Shown: positions 1 through 7,442, counted from the stretch's first letter. The stretch: 64,000 nucleotides of DNA from Ruminococcus sp. (GCF_016283395.1 NZ_JAEEMU010000035.1:62001-126000), one strand, 5' to 3'. Notes: generated by a model from the sequence alone, not told the origin. Translations and numbers: made by a program.

Positions 1-2
1 AG

Positions 3-896
3 TGGGAAAAAGAATTCAAATCTTCATCGAAGTCTTACCGTGACAAGCTCATGAATGATATTGACAGATTGCTTATGCAATGCAAGGACGTTGAAGAATT
101 ATACAAGAAACTTCAAGCTGAAGGATACACAGTTAAGTTTGGAAAGTATGTCTCGGTCAGACCGCCAAAGGCTGAAAGGTTTATACGATTGAAGTCTCTT
201 GGTGAGGAATATAACGAACGTGCTTTACAGAATAGAATACAGAACAGTGTAAAATTTGAGAACAAGCTCAGTGAGAATATTGAGAAAGCAAAGGCTGATA
301 ACAGTCCAACTTACAAGACTCTGAGTACGATACGTTTCTATACAGTTACATTCAAGAAAGGTCTGCTCCCCTGCCGAAAGAAGTTTAAGCAGCAGCCGTT
401 CTCATGGACTAATGATGAAGAACTCGACAAACTACTTCTTCTCAACAAGAAAATTAATCAGGGTGCAACTATTGAGTCCATGAGATTGGACTTTGCCAAA
501 CTTGAAAAGGACTTGAAAGAAAAGAGTAATGCAGCTGAGGAAGCTCGGAAGAAAGTTCAGCGACTTGCCAAAGGTCAGGAAGCGTTTGAAGTATTGTTTG
601 AGGGGAAGAAATCAGATAAGATTACATTAGAGGAAGCTCAGATTTATCAGAAGCGTTACCCTAACATCAACGCCAATACTTACCGTCAGGCAATAGAGAT
701 CGTTGATGAAGCTCGCCGTGAATATGACAACATAAATGGTAAAGTCAAGGAGCTTGAGAAAGAAATTCGTGAACTCATCGGAGCTATCTCCATTGCTGAA
801 CAGGTTCGTGCCGGTACTTACGTTCAGGAGCTTGTAAGCAAAGAAAACATTCACAGGAATGCAGATGTTCTTCCAAATGGAGTATTTCAGTTATGA
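3..896 (+). CDS. Relaxase (mobilisation nuclease), C-terminal part; 5' end outside window
   Basis: This is the C-terminal part of a conjugative or mobilisation relaxase, the enzyme that nicks oriT and pilots the DNA strand. The reading frame is open to the left edge (Trp-Glu-Lys-Glu-Phe before the Met at base 51), so the true start and the catalytic Tyr/His motifs lie upstream. The visible part has the typical post-catalytic region (LQAEGYTVKFGKYVSVRPP, then ERFIRLKSLGEEY), followed by a long charged coiled-coil-rich tail. It overlaps the next gene by 4 bases (ATGA). Family assignment rests on similarity of this tail to MobP/VirD2-type relaxases of Clostridia elements. The gene marks the island as mobile or formerly mobile. 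Confidence 0.8.
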   Translation, partial: WEKEFKSSSKSYRDKLMNDIDRLLMQCKDVEELYKKLQAEGYTVKFGKYVSVRPPKAERFIRLKSLGEEYNERALQNRIQNSVKFENKLSENIEKAKADNSPTYKTLSTIRFYTVTFKKGLLPCRKKFKQQPFSWTNDEELDKLLLLNKKINQGATIESMRLDFAKLEKDLKEKSNAAEEARKKVQRLAKGQEAFEVLFEGKKSDKITLEEAQIYQKRYPNINANTYRQAIEIVDEARREYDNINGKVKELEKEIRELIGAISIAEQVRAGTYVQELVSKENIHRNADVLPNGVFQL

Positions 897-1615
897 AAAA
901 ATTGACCGCAACACAAATAAAGGTCATAGCTATTATCGCTATGACCTTAGACCATATTGCATATACTTTTCTTCCAGCCGGTACGGCTCCCCATTATATC
1001 ATGCACCTTGTCGGTAAGACAACGGCTCCCATTATGTGCTTCTTTCTCGCTGAAGGTTTCAGGTATACGCATGATAAAAAGAAGTACTTTCTCAGATTAT
1101 TATTGTTCGCTGTCATAAGTCAGCCTATATATTATGTATATGTATATAGGACAGCACCTACAAGTATTCTTCACTTCATGCGCAACATGAGTATGATAGT
1201 TAGTCTGATGCTTTCATTCATCTGCTTGTTGATCCTGACAAACGAAAAGCTTAACATTACAGCTAAAGGTATATTAACTGTAATTACAGTTTCGTTTGCA
1301 CAGTTTGCGGACTGGGGGTATATTATTCCGGTCTGGACGGTAATATTTTTCTTTTTCAATAAAGATAAATATAAGAAGCTGGCTACATTTATAGTAGCAA
1401 CGATAATAATTCTGCCGGTAACATTCTTAAAATACTATGACAGCTATGCCGCCTTCACTTTCAATTACGGTGCGCTTCTCGCTCTGATACCGATACACTT
1501 TTACAGTGGCAAGCGTGAACGCAGCAGCACCCCATTGAAAAAGAAAATCAATCGCTGGTTCTTCTATGTTTACTATCCAGTGCATATGATGGTGCTTTAT
1601 TTAATCGGAACTTGA
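893..1615 (+). CDS. TraX family membrane protein
   Basis: A 240-aa polytopic membrane protein with about seven hydrophobic segments. It has the TraX signature: an N-terminal KVIAIIAMTLDHIAYTF, then GKTTAPIMCFFLAEGF, and a C-terminal YYPVHMMVLYLIG. TraX proteins acetylate F-pilin in F-like plasmids; in Firmicute elements they are common cargo and the substrate is unknown. Its start overlaps the relaxase stop, so the two are translationally coupled. The last codons overlap the -35 box of the next promoter. Family is confident; function here is inferred only. Confidence 0.85.
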   Translation: MKKLTATQIKVIAIIAMTLDHIAYTFLPAGTAPHYIMHLVGKTTAPIMCFFLAEGFRYTHDKKKYFLRLLLFAVISQPIYYVYVYRTAPTSILHFMRNMSMIVSLMLSFICLLILTNEKLNITAKGILTVITVSFAQFADWGYIIPVWTVIFFFFNKDKYKKLATFIVATIIILPVTFLKYYDSYAAFTFNYGALLALIPIHFYSGKRERSSTPLKKKINRWFFYVYYPVHMMVLYLIGT

Positions 1616-1640
1616 CAAACTTATTGTTCAGTGATATAAT
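1612..1640 (+). promoter_or_regulatory. Near-consensus sigma-A promoter for the HNH leader RNA
   Basis: TTGACA at 1612-1617 and TATAAT at 1635-1640 are separated by exactly 17 bases. The -35 box overlaps the traX stop codon. Predicted start of transcription is about base 1647, nearly 400 bases before the next start codon. Confidence 0.85.
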
Positions 1641-1646
1641 GTAATC

Positions 1647-2036
1647 GTGATATATGCATAAACTGGTATATCATGCTTCGATTGAGTGTGGGAACTCAGT
1701 CAAGCGTAAACCATAGACACATACTGTGATTTATTGAGTTTCTATCGGGATAGACGAGGTATCCTTGGAGTGAAGCAAGATTAATTGCGATGTCTATGCA
1801 TTGTGTACCGTAAACCTGGCGAGAGCAAATTTAGCTATCTATCCTCGTTGTGCTATCTAAAAGATTCTGGTAGAATTGTGCATCTCGAAGCTTTACACCC
1901 ATCCATATATTATTAAGGCAATTGTTTTAAACAACTGTCTTTTTAAGGTTGTGTGTAAAGCTCCTTCAATACTGATCCTATTAAGTCCTTACACTCAATT
2001 AATGTATGGACTTTTATTATTAGATCAGGGTGGAGG
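1647..2036 (+). ncRNA. Structured leader RNA upstream of HNH endonuclease gene
   Basis: About 390 transcribed bases precede the HNH gene and hold no convincing ORF. Several paired segments are visible: 1647-1654 with 1668-1675 (one G-U); 1680-1687 with 1694-1701 extended by 1675-1678 with 1702-1705; 1712-1718 with 1792-1798 (CATAGAC/GTCTATG, long range); CGAGG 1755-1759 with CCTCG 1843-1847; GATAG 1748-1752 with CTATC 1853-1857; 1889-1898 with 1953-1962 (10 perfect pairs); 1983-1993 with 2003-2013 (one mismatch). CGTAAACC occurs twice, near 1705 and 1809. I do not recognise the RNA. It could be an HNH-associated RNA (HEARO-like), a self-splicing remnant or a cis-regulator. Confidence 0.5.
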
Positions 2037-2043
2037 TGGATTT

Positions 2044-2385
2044 ATGAAAATCACAAAAACAAATGCGCTGCGCTTATGGACTCAGCATTTCGGAAACAAA
2101 CAGTTTGCGAAAGACTTTCACGGAAATCTTATGTGTAGATCAGCTTATGGCGATAATAAGTTCTACGTTATAAGGAAAGGAAAGAAAATCTTTTGTGGCT
2201 GGAACTTACATCATATTCTTCCAATTGCAATTGGAGGAAAGAATGATGCTGCTAATCTTCTTTGTACTAATATGATAACAAACTCTCTTGCAGAAGATAA
2301 GATTACTTTTCATATCGATAGTAATATTTATCAGGTGCGTCGCATTTCTGGAACAGGCAACCATGAAATCAAAAGAGTGAAATGA
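2044..2385 (+). CDS. Small HNH endonuclease
   Basis: A 113-aa HNH nuclease. The His-His metal site is at residues 56-57 (GWNLHHILPIAIGG), followed by Asn71 and Asn80 (NLLCTNMITN), the usual beta-beta-alpha-metal arrangement. HNH proteins of this kind cut DNA, for example as homing enzymes or with phage and mobile elements. The start at 2044 is chosen for GGAGGTGG at 2032-2039; an upstream in-frame Met at 1876 lies inside the structured leader and lacks a ribosome-binding site. Its stop overlaps a possible start of the next ORF. It is preceded by a strong promoter and the folded leader. Confidence 0.75.
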   Translation: MKITKTNALRLWTQHFGNKQFAKDFHGNLMCRSAYGDNKFYVIRKGKKIFCGWNLHHILPIAIGGKNDAANLLCTNMITNSLAEDKITFHIDSNIYQVRRISGTGNHEIKRVK

Positions 2386-2399
2386 ACAGGAGGATTATT

Positions 2400-2579
2400 A
2401 TGTGCAAGAATATCTTTGATTATGATGATGGTGACTTTATCCATTCTATTTCAGACAACTTGGCTATCGACTCGGACGGAGATTTTATGATGCGAATGGG
2501 CGATAATATGGCTATGGATATGGATACAGGAGATATTCATTTTATTTCATCATGGTCTGATGAGGACGATGAGGATTAA
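2400..2579 (+). CDS. Small acidic protein, unknown
   Basis: A 59-aa strongly acidic protein with two loosely repeated segments (HSISDNLAIDSDGDF and MRMGDNMAMDMDTGD) and a DEDDED tail. Start 2400 is set by AGGAGG at 2388-2393; an earlier Met at 2382 overlaps the HNH stop. It is probably co-transcribed with the HNH gene. I do not recognise a family. An acidic partner beside a nuclease could be an inhibitor or DNA mimic, but nothing in the sequence proves that. Its original terminator now lies beyond the insertion sequence, at 4093-4128. Confidence 0.6.
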   Translation: MCKNIFDYDDGDFIHSISDNLAIDSDGDFMMRMGDNMAMDMDTGDIHFISSWSDEDDED

Positions 2580-2672
2580 CCCATTATAACAAAGGAGCCT
2601 CTGAAAAAAAGTCTGTAAAAAGTCAGCAAACTGTGATAAAATAGAATTAATATCACAGGAGGCTGATTTTTT

Positions 2673-3899
2673 ATGACAAGAAGAAAAAGAGAACCGATGA
2701 GCGAAGGAAAGAAGAACATCATAGGAATGCTGCTTGAGGAATACGACATCAAGTCGGCTAAGGATATTGAGGATGCCCTGAAAGACCTTCTCGGAGGAAC
2801 AATTCAGGAAATGCTTGAGTCTGAAATGGAAGAACATCTGGGATATCAGGAATATGAGCGTTCCGACAATCCTGACTCCCGCAACGGCAAGAAAACCAAG
2901 AAGATCCGCGGAAACTTCGGAGAAACCGAAATAGAAGTGCCGCAGGATCGTGACGGCAGTTTTGAGCCAAAGGTCGTAAAGAAACGTCAGAAGGACATCT
3001 CAGGCATTGAGCAGAAGATAATTGCTCTGTATGCTAAAGGAATGACCACACGCCAGATAAGCGAAACTATCGAAGATATCTACGGATTTGAAGTCAGCGA
3101 CGGTATGGTATCAGATATCACAGACCGCCTTCTACCGCAGATAGAGGACTGGCAGAAACGTCCATTGGACGAAGTATATCCGATAGTATTCATCGATGCT
3201 GTACACTTCTCAGTGCGTGATAACGGACAGATCAGGAAGCTTGCCGCATATGTGATCCTTGCTGTCAGCATGACAGGTCACAAGGAAGTTCTTTCAATAC
3301 ATATCGGTGAAAACGAGAGCGCCAAGTACTGGCTCGGCGTTCTGAATGAGCTGAAAAATCGCGGAGTTAAGGATATTCTCGTCATCTGCGCAGACGGACT
3401 TACAGGAATGAAAGAAGCCGTATCAGCTGCATTTCCGCAGACTGAGCTTCAGCGCTGCATCGTTCATCAGGTAAGAAATACACTGAAATACGTCGGAGAG
3501 AAGAACAAGAAGGAGTTGGCAAATGACCTTAAAACGATCTATCATGCGCCTTCCGAGGATGCTGCTCTTGAATCTCTTGATCGTGTTACTGAAAAATGGG
3601 AGGACGATTATCCCAACGCTATGAAGAGCTGGTACAAGAACTGGGACGTAATATCACCGATTTTTAAGTTTTCATCCGACGTCAGGAAGGTCATTTACAC
3701 CACCAACGCCATCGAGAGCCTTAACAGCGGCTATCGCCGTCTGAACAAGCAGAGAAGCGTATTTCCAAGCGATACAGCGCTCTTGAAGGCTCTGTATCTT
3801 GCAACGCATGAGATAGCTAAGAAATGGACAGTACCGCTGCGAAACTGGGGCAAAGTCCTGGGCGAACTCGAGATCATGTATCCCGACAGGATCGGCTGA
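2673..3899 (+). CDS. IS256-family transposase
   Basis: A 408-aa DDE transposase of the IS256 (Transposase_mut) family. The catalytic triad is visible: Asp in FIDAVHFSVRD, Asp in VICADGLTGMKEA, and Glu in TTNAIESLNSGYRR. The N-terminal region has the usual LLGGTIQEMLESEMEEHLGY segment. Length and motifs are complete and the frame is intact, so the element may still be active. It starts after a CAGGAGG ribosome-binding site. Confidence 0.97.
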   Translation: MTRRKREPMSEGKKNIIGMLLEEYDIKSAKDIEDALKDLLGGTIQEMLESEMEEHLGYQEYERSDNPDSRNGKKTKKIRGNFGETEIEVPQDRDGSFEPKVVKKRQKDISGIEQKIIALYAKGMTTRQISETIEDIYGFEVSDGMVSDITDRLLPQIEDWQKRPLDEVYPIVFIDAVHFSVRDNGQIRKLAAYVILAVSMTGHKEVLSIHIGENESAKYWLGVLNELKNRGVKDILVICADGLTGMKEAVSAAFPQTELQRCIVHQVRNTLKYVGEKNKKELANDLKTIYHAPSEDAALESLDRVTEKWEDDYPNAMKSWYKNWDVISPIFKFSSDVRKVIYTTNAIESLNSGYRRLNKQRSVFPSDTALLKALYLATHEIAKKWTVPLRNWGKVLGELEIMYPDRIG

Positions 3900-3905
3900 G
3901 ACGCC

Positions 3906-3958
3906 GGATATCAGCCTGATTCCATTCCGCTGCGCTCCATTCCATCAGGCTGATATCC
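3906..3958. repeat. Long hairpin after the transposase gene
   Basis: A perfect 15-bp inverted repeat (GGATATCAGCCTGAT at 3906-3920, complement at 3944-3958) just after the transposase stop. There is no T-run, so it may stabilise or process the transcript rather than terminate it. Confidence 0.6.
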
Positions 3959-3966
3959 AAAGAACC

Positions 3967-3995
3967 TTGACAAATTACAGTATTCATTGTATACT
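3967..3995 (+). promoter_or_regulatory. Outward-facing promoter in the right end of the IS
   Basis: TTGACA (3967-3972), 17 bases, TATACT (3990-3995), pointing out of the element. Transcription would begin just before a 9-bp hairpin (GGAGCGGCT 4006-4014 / AGCCGCTCC 4024-4032) and meet the chromosomal-side terminator at 4093. Confidence 0.6.
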
Positions 3996-4092
3996 GTAAA
4001 AAATCGGAGCGGCTGATTTTTTAAGCCGCTCCCATACATCGTTTTTATCACAGTTTTTGAATTTACAGAGTTTTTTTCGCAGAGCCTAACAA

Positions 4093-4128
4093 AGGGGGAC
4101 GGTGTTATAACCGTCCCCCTATTTTTTA
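4093..4128 (+). terminator. Rho-independent terminator displaced by the IS
   Basis: AGGGGGACGG (4093-4102) pairs with CCGTCCCCCT (4111-4120), followed by ATTTTTT. Without the IS this hairpin would sit about 15 bases after the acidic ORF, so it was probably that operon's terminator. Confidence 0.85.
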
Positions 4129-4231
4129 TATCATCCTCATCGTTTTGTTTTTGGGGAAGAGAACATTTCGATACTATTCTATAGTTGCACAGGTTTAACG
4201 GAACAATTGGCAAACCAAACTGAATAGTAGT

Positions 4232-4257
4232 AAAAAAGCAATAACTTGGTATTGCCT
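4232..4257 (-). terminator. Terminator of the DUF2971 gene
   Basis: On the minus strand GGCAATA-CCAAGT-TATTGC is followed by TTTTTTA, some 20 bases after the stop of the DUF2971 gene. Confidence 0.7.
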
Positions 4258-4276
4258 TTCTACATATTAAATAATA

Positions 4277-5218
4277 CTAAATATTTATACCATTTTTCAA
4301 ACAACTGTCTTGTATTTCAATGGTTTCCTTTATTGATTCAGGCAAAGAGCTATTATTAATAATTTTTAATACTTCCTGCTTCAACATTCCATCATCCCAA
4401 GGACTAAGAACAATCTTTAAATTCTCAAATATTGCTGGTTTTAATCTCAAATCAATATAGGATAGTTTTTTAAAGTCTGGTTGATTAACTGTCAATAACA
4501 AGCGTGTCTCCTCTTCATTTTTCCAAGCTTCTGATTTATAAACACCTAAAACTGTTGGATCATACCCATCAATTATAACATTATCATTCGCTTTACCTGT
4601 CAATTTTTCAATATTAAGTTTTATAGGCGCACGATAATCTTTTTTTAGGAACTCTGAATCTGGAGGAACGTATTTGACATCAACAAATTGCAATGTATCA
4701 ATAAAAGCATCAAGATATATTTTTTCATCTAAAGTCGTCTTATTTATACATCTATAGTTTAAATGTGCTGCATACTCTTTTGAATTAAATAAAATCCGTT
4801 GCTTATCTATTAAAGCATAGTCTGTAAATATGTTATCATCAATATTGTTGGCAAAGTTTTTGAACTGAAGTAACAATTTTTTTGGCTTGTTTTTTTTGCC
4901 ATAATATGCCCAGAATGGAACTTGTTCTATATCAGTATGACAGAAGCAAGTAATAAATCTACTTCCAGCAAATTCTTCTACTCCTTTCCTCTCTTTTTCA
5001 AAAGGATCATTTAAAGATTCATTTGTTAAACAAGAACTTCTAAAAGTCATATTTTTAATAATTAAGTCAAATGTATCAATATCAGTTGTATATGCAAAAC
5101 AAGGGTATTGTCGAGTTTGTTCTTCTACCATAACGCAAGCTTTACCTATGTCAAATTCTTTTCCATAAGCATTTGTCATTATTACAGAGGCTTGAGTCCA
5201 ATCAACTTTTATTTCCAT
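4277..5218 (-). CDS. DUF2971 family protein
   Basis: A protein of about 313 aa with the DUF2971 pattern: FAYTTDIDTFDLIIKNMTF, LNDPFEKE, ITCFCHTDIEQVPFWAYYG, and the C-terminal WKNEEETRLLL. Biochemical role of the family is not settled; members are frequent in mobile islands and near defence genes. I take the start at 5218 because GGTGG is correctly spaced for it; a Met at 5224 is too close. It is monocistronic, with its own promoter (5409-5438) and terminator. Function unknown; a phage-defence role is only inferred from context. Confidence 0.7.
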   Translation of the reverse strand: MEIKVDWTQASVIMTNAYGKEFDIGKACVMVEEQTRQYPCFAYTTDIDTFDLIIKNMTFRSSCLTNESLNDPFEKERKGVEEFAGSRFITCFCHTDIEQVPFWAYYGKKNKPKKLLLQFKNFANNIDDNIFTDYALIDKQRILFNSKEYAAHLNYRCINKTTLDEKIYLDAFIDTLQFVDVKYVPPDSEFLKKDYRAPIKLNIEKLTGKANDNVIIDGYDPTVLGVYKSEAWKNEEETRLLLTVNQPDFKKLSYIDLRLKPAIFENLKIVLSPWDDGMLKQEVLKIINNSSLPESIKETIEIQDSCLKNGINI

Positions 5219-5408
5219 AAACATACCACCTTTAATATAAAAATAAGGTAATTAAATAATCATTTGTTATTATTAAATTATTTTCTCACTTGATATATAA
5301 TCAATATGTATCCTTCTTTGTTCGTTAGTAATCTTAAACATTACATCATTCCACCTTCAGCTAATAATTTATAGATTCTAAACGAGTGTGAGCATAATTA
5401 CCGACTAT

Positions 5409-5438
5409 ATTATATAACGTTTTGGGGAATTAAGTCAA
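5409..5438 (-). promoter_or_regulatory. Promoter of the DUF2971 gene
   Basis: On the minus strand TTGACT (5438-5433), 18 bases, TATAAT (5414-5409). The implied 5' leader is about 180 bases, unusually long for such a gene. I see no known riboswitch in it. Confidence 0.65.
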
Positions 5439-5551
5439 TCCTTTTTAAATAAATCTATTGTAGAATAAAAAACGATTGTATCTATGTACATTATCCATCC
5501 TCAAAAATGTCTCCAAAAACAAGACATTCGCACAGTCAGCTTGCTAAAAGA

Positions 5552-5583
5552 AAAACCGAGCGGCTCATAACCACTCGGTTTAC
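5552..5583 (-). terminator. Terminator of the small-gene operon
   Basis: Minus-strand AACCGAGTGG-TTATGAG-CCGCTCGGTT followed by TTTCTTTT. It closes the operon running from 7352 to 5629. Confidence 0.8.
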
Positions 5584-5628
5584 ATTTATTAAAGTTCCGT
5601 TAAGGATAGCCGCTAAATGTGAACCTTT

Positions 5629-5982
5629 TTATAGTACTCTGCTTTCTTGCACAGTAGCTTCTTCCTTACTTTCATTCCTATCATAGAATTTCTTATAGGC
5701 TCTGGCGAGTACCGCTATATCATCTGTATTGATGTTATACTTCTTGATATACTCATCGAAGTCAATCTTATCATTGATACGTTTGATTATATCTTCAACG
5801 GTATTGGCTTCTCTGGAGCAGAACATTTCTATTCCGTTCAATGGCTGCGTAAGCTTCCCTTCTGCATCAAGGTAATTATAATTGATTGCTCTGAGAATAC
5901 CATCATGAATGCCTTTGACTATTGCATATTCGCTGCCCTTATAGTTGTAGCTCTTGACTAATGTTTTATATGTTTCTTTCAT
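5629..5982 (-). CDS. Hypothetical protein, last gene of small-gene operon
   Basis: A 117-aa protein beginning MKETYKTLVKSYNYKGSEY, rich in Asp, Tyr and Lys, with no family I recognise. I choose the start at 5982 because it lies the same distance behind the repeated leader and GGAG as in the sister genes; a Met further upstream (6027) falls inside the leader. It has no signal peptide or membrane segment. It is the sixth gene of an operon of short unknown proteins typical of conjugative-element cargo. Confidence 0.6.
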   Translation of the reverse strand: MKETYKTLVKSYNYKGSEYAIVKGIHDGILRAINYNYLDAEGKLTQPLNGIEMFCSREANTVEDIIKRINDKIDFDEYIKKYNINTDDIAVLARAYKKFYDRNESKEEATVQESRVL

Positions 5983-6030
5983 GGAGTACTCCATTTCTCC
6001 CCGTCTTGCCGATAGGACAGCACACATCAG

Positions 6031-6324
6031 TTATTTGATATATAAGTCGTAAAGTACATCACGGTATGAGTTAATCCTTGACGTTCTATCCTGAATGGTG
6101 ATATATTCATATCTATCATAGTCAATACTGTCGAGCATCATACCGAATGATCGTTCATTGTCGATTTCTTTTGATATGGTTGCCTGATAGAGGTTCTCAA
6201 GGAGCTGTGATGTGGTAGCATCGCTTCTTATAGTGCCGATATTCTTCATGACTTTTTCTATTACCTCATTGGTATACGCTGAGAGCCATACGCTCAGCCT
6301 TTTGGCAAACTCGTGATTATCCAT
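6031..6324 (-). CDS. Hypothetical protein in small-gene operon
   Basis: A 97-aa protein (MDNHEFAKRLSVWLSAYT...), predicted helical and cytoplasmic, with no recognised domain. It has a canonical ribosome-binding site (AAGGAGGAA) instead of the repeated leader found before four of the other genes. The gap to the upstream gene is 16 bases and the next gene's leader follows its stop directly. Confidence 0.6.
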   Translation of the reverse strand: MDNHEFAKRLSVWLSAYTNEVIEKVMKNIGTIRSDATTSQLLENLYQATISKEIDNERSFGMMLDSIDYDRYEYITIQDRTSRINSYRDVLYDLYIK

Positions 6325-6340
6325 GTTTTATTCCTCCTTT

Positions 6341-6547
6341 TCAAGTAAGTAAATGACCGTTTCTCAGGCTTATTCTGCCGTAGTAGTAATTGGCTTTTCC
6401 CTTCTGTACAAGCAGATCTGCGTATATGTGCAGCTGTTCTAATGTCATTTCTTCTGAAAGTTCTTGTAGCTTGTTTGTATTAGGAAAATCGCATGGAGGT
6501 AAGTTTTTCAAGTTTCTTATAAGATTTTCAAACATGGTCTTTCTCAT
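6341..6547 (-). CDS. Hypothetical small protein with repeated leader
   Basis: A 68-aa protein (MRKTMFENLIRNLKNLPPCD...), unrecognised. The segment SEEMTLEQLHIYADLLVQKG is probably a helical pair. It is preceded by a copy of the operon's repeated leader (6549-6586) that carries its GGAG. Function unknown. Confidence 0.55.
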   Translation of the reverse strand: MRKTMFENLIRNLKNLPPCDFPNTNKLQELSEEMTLEQLHIYADLLVQKGKANYYYGRISLRNGHLLT

Positions 6548-6593
6548 TGTATTCTCCGTTCTCCCCGTCTTGCCGGTAGGACAGCAGTTACGT

Positions 6594-6878
6594 TTATGCT
6601 ACGTCATATTTGACATTCTTTGCAACGTAAGATAGTACAAGTGTGTGTTCTATCTTTGCAATTTCAGCAGCAGTTCTTACGATCTCACACTGGAATTCAT
6701 TTGTCATAAAGGAATGGCTGACATCCTGTTTCATTATATCAGCACAAGTGGACTCAACATTTTCATCGGTAAGATGCCTTATGCCTACGTCCATGAGGTG
6801 ACTTATAGCCATTCTGAATATCATTTCGTTGCTTCTTCTCATTTCGTCCAGTTTCTTGGCTGCTTCTTTGTAGTTCAT
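6594..6878 (-). CDS. Hypothetical small protein with repeated leader
   Basis: A 94-aa helical protein (MNYKEAAKKLDEMRRSNEM...) with two Cys and no recognised family. A divergent copy of the repeated leader precedes it (6879-6916). It may be a small cytoplasmic regulator, but no DNA-binding motif is clear. Confidence 0.55.
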   Translation of the reverse strand: MNYKEAAKKLDEMRRSNEMIFRMAISHLMDVGIRHLTDENVESTCADIMKQDVSHSFMTNEFQCEIVRTAAEIAKIEHTLVLSYVAKNVKYDVA

Positions 6879-6924
6879 GGTACACTCCGTTCTCCCCGTA
6901 TAGCCTGATAGGTCAGCTGCGTTA

Positions 6925-7122
6925 TTACTTTCTGATTGCTGCGAATTCCATGTGGTACATATCTATTGACTTCCCTTTTATATCCCAATCAGGAATATTT
7001 GTGTGAGTCGGCTCTGTGTAGCCGCATTTAACTGCGTCCTCTGGATTTTCAAAGATTGCACTGATTGTTACTGTACAGAAACGAGGTGTGCTAATTCTTG
7101 TTCCAAGTTTCATTGTTTCCAT
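6925..7122 (-). CDS. Hypothetical small protein with repeated leader
   Basis: A 65-aa protein beginning METMKLGTRISTPRFCTV. A Met four codons upstream (7134) lies inside the repeated leader, so 7122 is preferred by analogy with the sister genes. It shares with the next gene upstream the short phrase E/D-A-x-K-x-x-CGYT, which suggests distant kinship. Function unknown. Confidence 0.55.
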   Translation of the reverse strand: METMKLGTRISTPRFCTVTISAIFENPEDAVKCGYTEPTHTNIPDWDIKGKSIDMYHMEFAAIRK

Positions 7123-7169
7123 AGTGAACTCCATTTCTCCCCGTCTTGCCGGTAGGACAGCATATTCCT

Positions 7170-7352
7170 TTAGTCAAATCTGCCTTTTGCATCGAGTGGG
7201 ACTTTCTCAATCCAAGCTTCCGAGTCTTTGGTGTAGCCGCATTCTCTGAAAGCTTTCTGTGCTTCACGCTTTGTCGTGAATGTTTCGTTGAGTATTCTCA
7301 TACCGTAGTCTGAGAACAATCCCCATTTGTAGTCCTTTGATGTCTTTGCCAT
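7170..7352 (-). CDS. Hypothetical small protein, first gene of the operon
   Basis: A 60-aa protein (MAKTSKDYKWGLFSDYGMRI...) with the phrase FTTKREAQKAFRECGYTKD, similar to SDR-like or DUF-type small mobile-element proteins but not firmly assignable. GGAG at proper spacing supports the start. It is directly downstream of the promoter at 7414-7442 and lacks the repeated leader. Confidence 0.55.
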   Translation of the reverse strand: MAKTSKDYKWGLFSDYGMRILNETFTTKREAQKAFRECGYTKDSEAWIEKVPLDAKGRFD

Positions 7353-7413
7353 TTGAACTCCTTCTTTCTATTTAATTTTCAAGTTTCTTTGGTTTTCCTT
7401 AACCTCTGTATAA

Positions 7414-7442
7414 ATTATACCATATACACGGCTATACGTCAA
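7414..7442 (-). promoter_or_regulatory. Promoter of minus-strand small-gene operon with operator in spacer
   Basis: Minus strand TTGACG (7442-7437), 17-base spacer, TATAAT (7419-7414). The spacer holds TATAGCCGTGTATA, also present in the promoter at 7552 and at about 7497-7512. A repressor bound there would block both directions. Confidence 0.8.

Larger units (their letters stand above)
2596..4086 (+). mobile_element. IS256-family insertion sequence with 9-bp target duplication
   Basis: A 1.49-kb element. The 9-base repeat TAACAAAGG flanks it on both sides (2587-2595 and 4087-4095), the target-site duplication expected for IS256. Imperfect terminal inverted repeats follow: left AGCCTCTGAAAAAAAGTC, right (read inward) GGCTCTGCGAAAAAAACTC, both continuing through CTGTAAA and ACTGTGATAAAA. 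It carries one transposase gene. It separates the acidic ORF from its terminator. Confidence 0.9.
5983..7162 (-). repeat. Leader element repeated before four genes of the operon
   Basis: Four copies on the minus strand, at about 5983-6022, 6549-6586, 6879-6916 and 7123-7160. The core GCTGTCCTACCGGCAAGACG is followed by GGGAGAA, GGAG and, 8 to 9 bases later, the ATG. Three copies are nearly identical; the 6879 copy is diverged in the middle. Each supplies the ribosome-binding site of its gene. Confidence 0.85.

Noticed and set aside
1641..2040. Group II intron
   Set aside because: GTGTGGG near 1687 resembles a 5' intron end, but no domain V hairpin and no reverse transcriptase are present.
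1876..2043. In-frame N-terminal extension of the HNH protein
   Set aside because: It lies inside the structured leader, has no ribosome-binding site, and GGAGGTGG sits just before the Met at 2044.
3911..4213. Minus-strand frame across the IS end
   Set aside because: Crosses the IS boundary, the terminal repeat and the terminator; no start signal.
5983..7162. CRISPR array
   Set aside because: The repeated elements are 230-560 bases apart with genes between them; they are gene leaders, and no regularly spaced array exists in the window.
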